From the NCBI GenBank assembly GCA_004796425.1, contig QZLB01000027.1, positions 1 through 38,712 of the forward strand: DNA of 38,712 bases, read 5' to 3'. Under the pieces are notes generated by a model that was given only the letters and a program-made list of their open reading frames with translations, ran no database searches and had not been told where the DNA came from. Source of the stretch: Desulfobulbaceae bacterium (GTDB lineage Bacteria > Desulfobacterota > Desulfobulbia > Desulfobulbales > Desulfocapsaceae). The position numbers were made by a program, and so were the translations under genes. This document shows, in pieces, positions 15,838 through 23,835 of this stretch; positions within the stretch are counted from its first letter, which is position 1; every line of letters starts with the position of its first letter.

Positions 15838-16299
15838 ATGGAAGAGAAAAAATATCAAGGTGAAAACGTTGCCGGACCTTCACATACTTCACCTTACCCA
15901 CTCGATCGACATGCACCAAAGATTGACCTGGTAGCGCTGGCCTCAGAGGTTGCTTTGGCAGATGATATTTTAACCGCACAGGCAACCGGTAAACTCAAAC
16001 TCCTGGCGGAGCAGATCAGAACCCTTCAGGAAAAGGCCCGGACAATTCTCGCTGATACGAAACGGAATCAGGAACTGCACCGGGCTCAGTGCAATTTTAA
16101 AAAGATCGTTGGGAAATCGTACCATCTTTATCGCAAAACAGAAAATACGCTGATTTTTTCAATGATTGGCCCGGATGAATGGCAACGGAGCACGAATGCG
16201 TCTACCCGTCAACCCTATGACTATCTTGGTAGTTACAGGCTTGAACCAGACCGGAGCTGGACTGAACTATCAGGACCGGATCACCGATCAGATCAGTGA
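15838..16299 (+). CDS. DUF2452 family protein
   Basis: A 153-residue cytoplasmic protein. I chose the ATG at 15838 (MEEKKYQGENVAGP) with AGAAGAG about 11 bases upstream; the frame could begin at 15796. A coiled-coil-like helix (DLVALASEVALADDIL, then LRTLQEKARTILADTKRNQE in this region) is followed by the conserved block NFKKIVGKSYHLYRKTEN and the end FSMIGPDEW, then YLGSYRLEPDRSWTEL. This is the signature of the DUF2452 family, whose function is unknown. It ends 16 bases before the YhaM-like nuclease gene and could be cotranscribed. Confidence 0.75.
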   Translation: MEEKKYQGENVAGPSHTSPYPLDRHAPKIDLVALASEVALADDILTAQATGKLKLLAEQIRTLQEKARTILADTKRNQELHRAQCNFKKIVGKSYHLYRKTENTLIFSMIGPDEWQRSTNASTRQPYDYLGSYRLEPDRSWTELSGPDHRSDQ

Positions 16300-16315
16300 G
16301 GAATAAGGATCGATT

Positions 16316-17365
16316 ATGGCGAAAGTGAAGTATGTAGATGAGCTTCGAGAAGGGGAGCAGGTTGATGATTATTTCATGATAAAGAGTGCTCGCTTGGGTG
16401 AGACCAAAGCGGGAAAACCATACCTTGCCTTAAACCTTGCCGACAAGAGTGGGGAAATCAACGGTCCGGTCTGGGAAAATGCGGAATCGCTGCAGAAAAT
16501 TTGTCGGGCTGGTAACGTGGTCAGGGTCAGGGGACTGGTACAACGGTATCGGGAAAACCTTCAATTGAAAATCGATACGATCAACCTCGGCGAGGAAGGC
16601 GAGTATGATCTCTCTTCGTTTATCGCGACCTCGCTGAGACCGGCTCATCAAATGGAAGAGGAATTACAGCAGCTGATTGATTCAGTCAATGATGTGTTTA
16701 TTAGAACCCTACTCCTTGAGGTTTTTTCTGATATTCAATCCGGCGCGGATTTCAAGAAATCACCGGCTGCGAAGGGTATTCATCACGCCTATCTGGGCGG
16801 GCTGCTTGAGCATTCACTGTCCATAGCCCGGGTGGCAGCCATGCTTGCTGATCATTATCGGGGGATAGACAGAGATTTGGTGGTTGCCGGGGCGCTTCTC
16901 CATGATATCGGCAAAACCAAAGAATTAGCGAGCCAGTCCGGGGTGATCGACTACACCGATATTGGTCGGTTGAAGGGACATCTCTACATCGGGGCGGAGC
17001 TGGTCGGTCAGGCGGCGGCTTCCATTGAGGATTTTCCTGAACAGACCTTGACCCATCTGCAGCATCTGATCCTTTCCCATCATGGAAAGTATGAGTTTGG
17101 TTCACCTGTCCTGCCAATGACGGCAGAAGCGTTACTCCTGAGTTTCATTGATGACCTGGATGCCAAGATGAACCTGGTTGAACAGCTTGGCCGAAAAGTT
17201 GAATCGGAAACGTATCAGTGGAGCGATTATCAGCGAAGCCTTGAACGCTACCTCTATCTCAGGCCTGCTTCACCCGCGAGCACCCAGCAAAAGGATAGGG
17301 ATCATAGCCAGCCGCAGGATTATGAAACCCGACTCCATGACACCAAGCAGCGGAGTCTGTTCTGA
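16316..17365 (+). CDS. YhaM-like 3'-5' exoribonuclease (OB-fold plus HD domain)
   Basis: A 349-residue protein. Residues 1-95 form a nucleic-acid-binding OB fold (AGKPYLALNLADKSGEINGPVW). Residues 145-290 form an HD phosphohydrolase domain, with the pattern HHAYLGGLLEHSLS, then VAGALLHDIGKTKEL (the HD pair), then LILSHHGKYEFGSP and the last aspartate in LLSFIDDLDAK. The YhaM family degrades short RNAs from the 3' end in a metal-dependent way. The C-terminal 40 residues are disordered and charged. The stop codon is one base before the holB start. AATAAGGATCGATT precedes the start, so translation begins from a moderate site. Confidence 0.85.
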   Translation: MAKVKYVDELREGEQVDDYFMIKSARLGETKAGKPYLALNLADKSGEINGPVWENAESLQKICRAGNVVRVRGLVQRYRENLQLKIDTINLGEEGEYDLSSFIATSLRPAHQMEEELQQLIDSVNDVFIRTLLLEVFSDIQSGADFKKSPAAKGIHHAYLGGLLEHSLSIARVAAMLADHYRGIDRDLVVAGALLHDIGKTKELASQSGVIDYTDIGRLKGHLYIGAELVGQAAASIEDFPEQTLTHLQHLILSHHGKYEFGSPVLPMTAEALLLSFIDDLDAKMNLVEQLGRKVESETYQWSDYQRSLERYLYLRPASPASTQQKDRDHSQPQDYETRLHDTKQRSLF

Positions 17366-17366
17366 T

Positions 17367-18350
17367 ATGGCCGGTAAGGGAATTATCGATAAATCGGTCC
17401 GGCTCTCCGGGGTAGTCGGTCAGGAAAAGGCCAAAAAGCTCATTACCCGTACGGTTTCTACTGGTCGCATTGGTCATGCCTACCTGTTCAGAGGACCAGA
17501 GGGTGTTGGGAAAAAAATGTTTGCCCAGATTTTTGCCGCCTGGCTGAACTGTCCGCAGCCACTGGCTGATGGTGGGTGCGGAACCTGTCCGTCGTGCCGG
17601 AAATATCGCTCGGGTAATCACCCCGATATCTGCTATGTGGAACCTGAGAATGGGGCGATAAAGATTGATCAGATCAGAACGTTCTGCCGGTCACTGGCTT
17701 ATCCACCATACGAATCGGCTTATCGGGTCTCTATTCTTGAGGATGTGCATGAAATGAGAGCTGAAGCAGCCAATAGCCTACTCAAAACTCTTGAGGAACC
17801 ACCATCGCAAAATGTGCTTGTACTTACTGCGGAATCAAGTAAAGCGGTTCTGCCAACAATCATTTCCCGCTGCCAGGAGCTACCCTTTTACGAATTGAGC
17901 CGAGCTGATAGTGTCGCAGTGTTGCAGCAACATCGACCCGATCTGGAAGCAGCGAAACTTGAGTTGTTAGCACGCTTGTCAGAGGGGTGCCCGGGCAAGG
18001 CGCTCCGGTTGGCTGAGAATGAGCTGGTCGAACTGTATGAAAAGAGTGTTCGAGTTCTCGAGCAGACTGGGTCAGACAACCTTGAGTCAGGCGATGAGGT
18101 CTTGTTGAAGCTCTCTGCCGAAATGGCAACACTCAAAGATGAGTTGTTTCCTTTTTTCGGGCTTCTCCGCATCTGGATCGCTGCCAAAATGCGAGAAGCC
18201 AGCCAGCTCAGGAACTGGTCTCAACCATATCAAAAACAGCTCTGTTTTATAGACGAAGCGGAACGACAGCTGCAAAGGAATTGCAATCGGAACCTGGTTT
18301 GTGAGGTACTCCTTTTTAATTTACAATCCTCGGTAGCTCGGTTATCGTAA
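17367..18350 (+). CDS. holB: DNA polymerase III subunit delta'
   Basis: A 327-residue clamp-loader subunit. The ATG at 17367 starts MAGKGIIDKSVRLSGVVGQE, one base after the stop of the nuclease gene, so the two are translationally coupled; an open frame upstream of it is only an overlap. The AAA+ core has a Walker A FRGPEGVGKK, a Zn-binding group (CGTCPSC with an upstream Cys), the delta' motif EEPPSQNVLVL and the sensor region TIISRCQ. HolB works with tau/gamma and delta to load the sliding clamp. The gene pair holB-ricT is also found in Bacillus, which supports the call. Confidence 0.92.
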   Translation: MAGKGIIDKSVRLSGVVGQEKAKKLITRTVSTGRIGHAYLFRGPEGVGKKMFAQIFAAWLNCPQPLADGGCGTCPSCRKYRSGNHPDICYVEPENGAIKIDQIRTFCRSLAYPPYESAYRVSILEDVHEMRAEAANSLLKTLEEPPSQNVLVLTAESSKAVLPTIISRCQELPFYELSRADSVAVLQQHRPDLEAAKLELLARLSEGCPGKALRLAENELVELYEKSVRVLEQTGSDNLESGDEVLLKLSAEMATLKDELFPFFGLLRIWIAAKMREASQLRNWSQPYQKQLCFIDEAERQLQRNCNRNLVCEVLLFNLQSSVARLS

Positions 18351-18405
18351 TATGTTTGGCTTGGTGCGAGATATTTAGCGGGATAACAGAGACACGTATG
18401 TAATT

Positions 18406-19356
18406 ATGAACCCTCAGGCTATGTCATCCGATGATGATAAAAATGAACCTGCAGATTCTCGGAATTACTATAGAATTCGATTTCGTGAGGATGGGCAGGA
18501 GTTTACCGGTGCAACGAAACTTACCGGTTTGAAGAAGGGTGACATCGTCATGGTCAAAACCGACCATGGTCTTGAACCCGCGATTGTTTTCGGTATTTCC
18601 CCTGATTCCAACACCGAGGGTGTTGAGAGAAAATTCAGTTTTGATATATCCAGGAGACCGACCTCTGAAGAGGAGAACCGTTACACTAATTTACCTGGTC
18701 ACGAAACAGATGCGTTTGGGACCTGCGCCCGGTTGATCGAAAAGCATGAATTAATCATGCGACTGGTTCGGGTGGAGAAGTTTTTTAATGGCAGTAAAAT
18801 GATTTTTTATTTTACTGCTGAGAATCGGGTAGATTTTCGCGCCTTGGTTAAAGATCTTGTGCAGGAATTTCGTACCCGGGTGGAAATGCGCCAGGTCGGG
18901 GTTCGTCACGAAACAAAGATGTTGGGTGGCTTGGGCACCTGCGGCCGGGAGCTTTGTTGCTCGTCATTTTTAAAGAAATTTGATTCCGTATCAATAAAGA
19001 TGGCCAAAGAGCAGGATCTCCCCCTCAATCCCACGAAGATTTCCGGGGTCTGCAACCGATTGTTGTGTTGTCTGACATACGAATACGACACCTATCGTAA
19101 ACAGCGGAAGAAATTACCTAAAATAGGACGGTGCTTAAAACTCAATGAAGAGATTCTGAAAGTAAAACGGCAGAGTCCTCTTGAACAAACCATTGTGGTT
19201 GTTAATCCGGATGGAGAAGAGCGCCAATTGAGCAAGCCGGAGTGGGCGAAAGCTGAACTGGTAAAAAGCGACCGACCACCCAAGAAAGGGTCAAAAAAGC
19301 AAGAGAGCAGAGCAGAGAAAAAAAAGAGCGACAACGATACGAATTCAGCTGAATAA
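18406..19356 (+). CDS. ricT: PSP1/RicT (YaaT) family protein
   Basis: A 316-residue cytoplasmic protein of the PSP1/YaaT family. The core (about residues 40-240) has RVDFRALVKDLVQEFRTRVE, and the cysteine-rich motif GTCGRELCCSSF, then GVCNRLLCCLTYE. In Bacillus, RicT is part of the Fe-S containing Ric complex that helps RNase Y mature mRNAs. The cysteines visible here fit cluster binding. The C-terminus (last 40 residues) is lysine-rich and disordered. It lies between holB and metG, 55 bases after holB and 3 bases before metG. Confidence 0.88.
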   Translation: MNPQAMSSDDDKNEPADSRNYYRIRFREDGQEFTGATKLTGLKKGDIVMVKTDHGLEPAIVFGISPDSNTEGVERKFSFDISRRPTSEEENRYTNLPGHETDAFGTCARLIEKHELIMRLVRVEKFFNGSKMIFYFTAENRVDFRALVKDLVQEFRTRVEMRQVGVRHETKMLGGLGTCGRELCCSSFLKKFDSVSIKMAKEQDLPLNPTKISGVCNRLLCCLTYEYDTYRKQRKKLPKIGRCLKLNEEILKVKRQSPLEQTIVVVNPDGEERQLSKPEWAKAELVKSDRPPKKGSKKQESRAEKKKSDNDTNSAE

Positions 19357-19359
19357 AAA

Positions 19360-21312
19360 ATGGCAACCTACATTACAACTCCCATCTATTACGTTAACGC
19401 CCAGCCGCACCTTGGTCATGCGTACACGACCATCGTGGCAGACACCTATAGCAGGTTCAGCAAACTCAATGGACAACAGGTCAGATTTCAGACCGGTACC
19501 GACGAGCATGGTGATAAAATTGTCGAAGCGGCAGCCAAACAGCATGTGGACCCGCGAACCTTTGTCGATCAAATCTCACAAATGTTCAGAGATACCTGGC
19601 CCTCACTCACCATTGCCTATGATCGATTTATCAGAACCACTGACGCTGATCATATCGAGGTGGTTCAAAAGATTCTGCAGAAGGTACATGACAACGGAGA
19701 TATCTATTTCAGTGAATATACCGGACTCTACTGCACCGGTTGTGAGCGTTTTCTCATTGAGCGGGAACTAGAAGATGGAAAGTGTCCTGATCACCAGGTT
19801 GAACCAAAGGAAATCACCGAACAGAACTATTTCTTTCGGATGTCGAAATATCAGCAAGCGTTGATCGATCATATTAAAAATAATCCCGAATTCATTACGC
19901 CCGAACGGTATCGCAATGAGGTGTTATCGTTTTTGAGCGTTCCGCTTGAGGATCTCTGTATTTCACGGCCGGTCAGCCGGCTGGATTGGGGCATTCGTCT
20001 GCCGTTTGATGAAAAGTATGTGACCTATGTCTGGTTTGACGCCTTGATTAATTACCTGACCGGTATCGGCTATCCTGATGGTGAAGAATTCCAGACCTAC
20101 TGGGCCGGTGCGGAGCATCTCATTGCCAAGGATATTTTAAAGCCTCATGCTATTTACTGGCCGACCATGCTGATGGCAGCGGAGATTCCACTGTACCGTA
20201 AACTCCATGTTCATGGTTTTTGGAATGTGAATGAAACAAAAATGTCCAAGAGTCTTGGCAACGTGGTTCGACCGGCTGAACTGGTAAAAGCGTATGGTGT
20301 CGATACCTTCCGTTATTTTACCCTGCGGGAGATGTCATTTGGACTTGATGCTTCGTTTAACAGTGAGGCGATCATTGCCCGGAACAATTCTGACCTGGCC
20401 AATGATCTGGGCAACTTGTTCAGCCGTTCGGTATCAATGGTTGAAAAGTATCGAGATGGAGTGGTCCCTGTGGCAACGGGGGATGATCAGAGCGATACAG
20501 TATTGCCGGACGCAGCAGCGAAGATGCTCGAAGAATACCGGGAGGCCATGGCGGATTTCAGGTTTCATCATGGACTTCGAGCAGTCTGGGAGTTCGTCTC
20601 TGAGGCCAATCGCTATATCGTCAAAAATGAACCATGGGCTCTGGTCAAGGCGGAAGAAAAGCAAAAACGGTTGGATCAGGTCTTGTACAATCTTCTGGAA
20701 AGTCTGCGGATTCTCAGCCTGGTGATTGAACCGGTGATGCCCCAGACCGCTCAGGCCATGCGAAAGGGACTTGGCCTTGAAGATCAAGCCGATGATTTAC
20801 GGACGATGCAGGTGGATGGTCAATGGGGGTTGTTACAACCTGCAACACAGCTGCAGAAGATAGAAAACCTCTTTCCCCGCATTGACCAGGAAAAACAGGA
20901 AAAAGGTGGCGATAAAGCGAAAAAAACGGTTCAAACGAGTGCTAAAGAGAAAAAAGATACAAAAAACCTAGCTGATGGAGTAATAACTTTTGAACAGTTT
21001 CAAGGGGTTGAGCTAAAAGTCGCGCGAGTTGTCGCGGCCGAACCGGTCAAAGAAGCTGACCGGCTTTTGAAACTGCAACTGGTAGCACCGGAAGAGCGGA
21101 CCGTTGTAGCGGGAATTGCACAATTTTATAAACCGGAAGAGCTGATTGGTCGAAACGTTATTATTGTCGCCAATCTCAAACCGGTCAAGATCAGGAAGGT
21201 GCGGTCTGAGGGAATGGTTTTGGCTGCCAAGACAACGGACGATAATAATAAAGAAAAACTGGTTCTGGTAACGGTTGACGAACAGGTAGAACCGGGAAGC
21301 AAGGTGGCGTGA
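19360..21312 (+). CDS. metG: Methionyl-tRNA synthetase
   Basis: A 650-residue class I aminoacyl-tRNA synthetase. The HIGH signature appears as PHLGH (residues 16-20), the zinc knuckle as CTGCERF and GKCPDH (about 127-148), and KMSKSLGN near residue 297. The anticodon-binding domain follows (about 380-520). After a Lys-rich linker, the C-terminal tRNA-binding OB domain (about 545-650) contains FQGVELKVARV and KPVKIRKVRSEGMVLAA. This architecture is the dimeric bacterial type. It starts 3 bases after ricT without a clear ribosome binding site, so translation probably depends on coupling to ricT. Confidence 0.97.
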   Translation: MATYITTPIYYVNAQPHLGHAYTTIVADTYSRFSKLNGQQVRFQTGTDEHGDKIVEAAAKQHVDPRTFVDQISQMFRDTWPSLTIAYDRFIRTTDADHIEVVQKILQKVHDNGDIYFSEYTGLYCTGCERFLIERELEDGKCPDHQVEPKEITEQNYFFRMSKYQQALIDHIKNNPEFITPERYRNEVLSFLSVPLEDLCISRPVSRLDWGIRLPFDEKYVTYVWFDALINYLTGIGYPDGEEFQTYWAGAEHLIAKDILKPHAIYWPTMLMAAEIPLYRKLHVHGFWNVNETKMSKSLGNVVRPAELVKAYGVDTFRYFTLREMSFGLDASFNSEAIIARNNSDLANDLGNLFSRSVSMVEKYRDGVVPVATGDDQSDTVLPDAAAKMLEEYREAMADFRFHHGLRAVWEFVSEANRYIVKNEPWALVKAEEKQKRLDQVLYNLLESLRILSLVIEPVMPQTAQAMRKGLGLEDQADDLRTMQVDGQWGLLQPATQLQKIENLFPRIDQEKQEKGGDKAKKTVQTSAKEKKDTKNLADGVITFEQFQGVELKVARVVAAEPVKEADRLLKLQLVAPEERTVVAGIAQFYKPEELIGRNVIIVANLKPVKIRKVRSEGMVLAAKTTDDNNKEKLVLVTVDEQVEPGSKVA

Positions 21313-21325
21313 AGACGGGGCAATT

Positions 21326-21625
21326 ATGGTTTTTGTGAACAGTTTTACTGTTAACGTTTTAGGTATAATCAGTTATATTTTAACTATTTACGGATGGGTT
21401 ATCGTTGCTCGGGTGGTGATTTCATGGGTCAATGCGGATCCATATAATCCAATTGTACGATTTATATACGATATCACCGAGCCTGTTCTCGGTCGGGTAC
21501 GACGTTTTCTACCGATCAATTTTGGTGGGCTCGATTTCTCACCAATTATAGTTGTGATTGGTATTTGGTTTTTCCAGGTGATTATTGAATCGCTGCAGAA
21601 GCAGATTATCTACTGGATGGGATAG
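21326..21625 (+). CDS. YggT family membrane protein
   Basis: A 99-residue inner-membrane protein with two hydrophobic segments (about residues 10-33 and 70-92). The signature is WVIVARVVISWVNADPYNP, then ITEPVLGRVRRFLP and DFSPIIVV, which is the YggT pattern. Members have been linked with cell division, osmotic stress and photosystem biogenesis, but the exact role is unclear. It is in the same transcript as metG (13 bases) and the DivIVA-like gene, a frequent YggT neighbour. Confidence 0.92.
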   Translation: MVFVNSFTVNVLGIISYILTIYGWVIVARVVISWVNADPYNPIVRFIYDITEPVLGRVRRFLPINFGGLDFSPIIVVIGIWFFQVIIESLQKQIIYWMG

Positions 21626-21663
21626 TCCCACCCAGGTTCATCATTCGAAAGAGGAGGCCTGCC

Positions 21664-22779
21664 ATGGCTATTACTCCCCAGGCAATCAAAGACCAGGAAT
21701 TCCAGAACAAGTTCAGAGGCTATGATCCCATTGAGGTTAAAGCCTATCTGGAGCTGGTTGCAGAGGAATTTTTTGAACTGCTTGAGCGAATACGAACACT
21801 GGAAAACAATGCCCAAGAAATGGATCAGCAGATGGCACTGCTGGAAGAGATGAAGGGAAATCTCGAATCCGATGTGCAGGGGGCCCTTGATTCAGCCGAA
21901 GCCCTGAGGCAGGAATGTGAAGAAAAAGACAATGCAAATGCGGAACTGACAAAAGAGCTTGAAGAGTTGCATGTCGCTCAAGCAGATTTTGAGCAGGAGC
22001 GTAGCGAGTTCGAAGATGAAGTCAGCGCTTCGGAGGCGCGCGTTTCAGAGGTCGACGAGGAGCTGAAAAAGAGCCAGGCTGAAGTAGAGATGCTCAAGAG
22101 TAAAATCAGTCTGCTTGAAGATCAAAACCAGGAACTCAAAAACGAGGAAGTTGATTTTAAACGAACTATCGGAGCTGCTCAGAAGTTTGCCGATGAGCTG
22201 AAAAAAAATGCGCGGGATGAAGCAACACGACTGGAACAGGAGAGTGAAAGGAGAGCGCAGGAATTGTTGGCATCCAGTGAGCAGAAGGCCAATCAGTCAC
22301 TCCAGAGTGCCCGGGATGAGATAGAAAAGCACCGGCAGGAAGCATTTGCTGAGTTGTCGAGATTGCCAGAGGAAATCGAGAATCTCAATCATCAGCGGAA
22401 GCGGGTACGTGATGAACTCAGGTCCATTTTGACCAGTCATTTGGAACAACTCAACTCCTTTACCGAAGTGGAAGAGCATGTCAAACACTACGAGTATGAC
22501 GAGCTCTTTCAAAAGATTGAAATTCCTGAGGCAGTGATTAGCCCGGGCTCCCTTGAATCATTGGATTCCCAGGAAGCATCCGAAATGCTTGATATCTCGG
22601 AAACCAGTGAAGAATCAGAAGAACAAGCTCCCGGTATTCTGGATGATCTGGACAACATCAATATGGACCTTGACCTCCCCGAGGAAGCCTCCATTGACCA
22701 GAATGACAATAACGATCAGGATGACGACCTGAGAAACAAACTTGAGCAGGGTGGTATTGCCTATTTGAGTGATGGTTGA
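21664..22779 (+). CDS. DivIVA-domain coiled-coil protein
   Basis: A 371-residue cytoplasmic protein. GAGGAGG precedes the ATG by 6 bases. Residues 1-50 match the DivIVA N-terminus (ITPQAIKDQEFQNKFRGYDP, then VKAYLELVAEEF), which binds curved or anionic membranes. About residues 45-260 are a long Glu/Lys-rich coiled coil. The last 90 residues are acidic and disordered, rich in Ser/Glu, and end QGGIAYLSDG. DivIVA-like proteins mark cell poles or septa; in Desulfobacterota their partners are unknown. The neighbours YggT and DUF167 are the classical dcw-edge companions of DivIVA. The stop overlaps the start of the next gene. Confidence 0.88.
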   Translation: MAITPQAIKDQEFQNKFRGYDPIEVKAYLELVAEEFFELLERIRTLENNAQEMDQQMALLEEMKGNLESDVQGALDSAEALRQECEEKDNANAELTKELEELHVAQADFEQERSEFEDEVSASEARVSEVDEELKKSQAEVEMLKSKISLLEDQNQELKNEEVDFKRTIGAAQKFADELKKNARDEATRLEQESERRAQELLASSEQKANQSLQSARDEIEKHRQEAFAELSRLPEEIENLNHQRKRVRDELRSILTSHLEQLNSFTEVEEHVKHYEYDELFQKIEIPEAVISPGSLESLDSQEASEMLDISETSEESEEQAPGILDDLDNINMDLDLPEEASIDQNDNNDQDDDLRNKLEQGGIAYLSDG

Positions 22780-23089
22780 TAGTGGTTCATTTCTTGAGGC
22801 GTGTGGGGAAAATGATCTAAAACTCAGACTTCATGTACTTCCCCGCTCGGCAAGGAACATGATTTGCGGTGTCCATGGGAACGCACTGAAGGTTGCCCTC
22901 CAGGCACCACCTGTAGACGGCAAGGCCAATAAGGAGCTGTTGCTGTTTTTGGCCAAGAAGCTTCATCTCAAGAAGAAAACCCTGGTGCTGGCCACGGGGA
23001 AAAGCTCCCGCACAAAAACGGTGATTATTTCTTCGCCAGACCGGGATGAACTTGTTCAGCGCTTATCAGCACTGATTGGATCCGTTTGA
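22769..23089 (+). CDS. DUF167 (YggU) family protein
   Basis: A 106-residue protein whose start (GTG 22769 or ATG 22772) lies inside the end of the DivIVA-like gene, so the two are coupled. The family pattern is LRLHVLPRSARNMICGVHG, then ALKVALQAPPVDGKANKELL and LVLATGKSSRTK. YggU-type proteins are small alpha/beta proteins of unknown function that often sit beside yggT. The length is normal. Confidence 0.9.
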   Translation: MMVDSGSFLEACGENDLKLRLHVLPRSARNMICGVHGNALKVALQAPPVDGKANKELLLFLAKKLHLKKKTLVLATGKSSRTKTVIISSPDRDELVQRLSALIGSV

Positions 23090-23147
23090 TCCCCCCTGGA
23101 ATGTTGGTTGATTGGAACGTACCATCCAGAGACAGAAGAGTCCGCCC

Positions 23148-23831
23148 ATGAATTATATCATTGCCAACTGGAAGTGTAATAAATCCTCAACCCAGGCCTG
23201 CGAGTGGATTGCCCGCTTTGCTGAATCGTATCAGGCCTCAGATGAGCAGGAAATCGTTCTTGCTCCCCCAATGATTGGATTGCAGCCGGTAGCCGACTAT
23301 CTCAAAGACCATCAGATCACCGGGATAAAGCTGGCCGCCCAGGATGTGTCTCCTTTTCCCCCGGGCAATTATACGGGTGCAACGCCGGCAGCCATGCTCA
23401 AAGGCCTCGTCGATTATTGTATCGTTGGTCATATAGAACGGCGGCGCTATTTCCATGAAACATCACTCGATGTTACCAACAAGGTCAGCGAATTGGCCGA
23501 TGTGAATATTACCCCTATCGTTTGCGTAGAGACCAGCAATGCCATGTCGCAGCTGACCGCATTGAACGATATCGAGTGTGAGCAAATGGTTGTGGCCTAT
23601 TGCCCGGTTGACGCTTTGAGTTATCATAGTCCCGAACCGATTGAGCGGGTTACCGAAGCGGTGAAGTTCATCTCAACAATCGTGGTAAAGAGACCGATCA
23701 TTTACGGCGGTGCCGTTTCTGAAAAAAATGCCCGTATATACAGCGAAATAAGTGGCTTGAGTGGGTTGTTTGTGGGGTCTGCCAGCCATCAGCCCAATCA
23801 GTTCCAGGCAATCGTTGAGGCTGGCAAATAG
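23148..23831 (+). CDS. Triosephosphate isomerase homologue with the catalytic Glu replaced by Cys
   Basis: A 227-residue TIM-barrel protein. I chose the ATG at 23148 because the protein then starts MNYIIANWKCNKSS, the TIM N-terminus; a TTG 36 bases upstream is less likely. The active-site lysine (Lys9) and histidine (His95, in VGHIERRRYF) are present. The segment that is AYEPVWAIGTG in true TIM reads AYCPVDALSYH (residues 150-160), so Cys152 replaces the catalytic glutamate and the flexible loop 6 sequence is lost. YGGAV and GLFVGSAS keep the phosphate-binding loops roughly. It is unlikely to interconvert triose phosphates. It may act on another sugar phosphate or have a structural role. The stop is 4 bases from the convergent aarF-type gene. 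Confidence 0.8.
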   Translation: MNYIIANWKCNKSSTQACEWIARFAESYQASDEQEIVLAPPMIGLQPVADYLKDHQITGIKLAAQDVSPFPPGNYTGATPAAMLKGLVDYCIVGHIERRRYFHETSLDVTNKVSELADVNITPIVCVETSNAMSQLTALNDIECEQMVVAYCPVDALSYHSPEPIERVTEAVKFISTIVVKRPIIYGGAVSEKNARIYSEISGLSGLFVGSASHQPNQFQAIVEAGK

Positions 23832-23835
23832 TCGT

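Noticed and set aside
17178-17366. 63-residue N-terminal extension of HolB
   Set aside because: It overlaps the YhaM-like gene entirely and is not protein-like; the ATG at 17367 gives the normal start.
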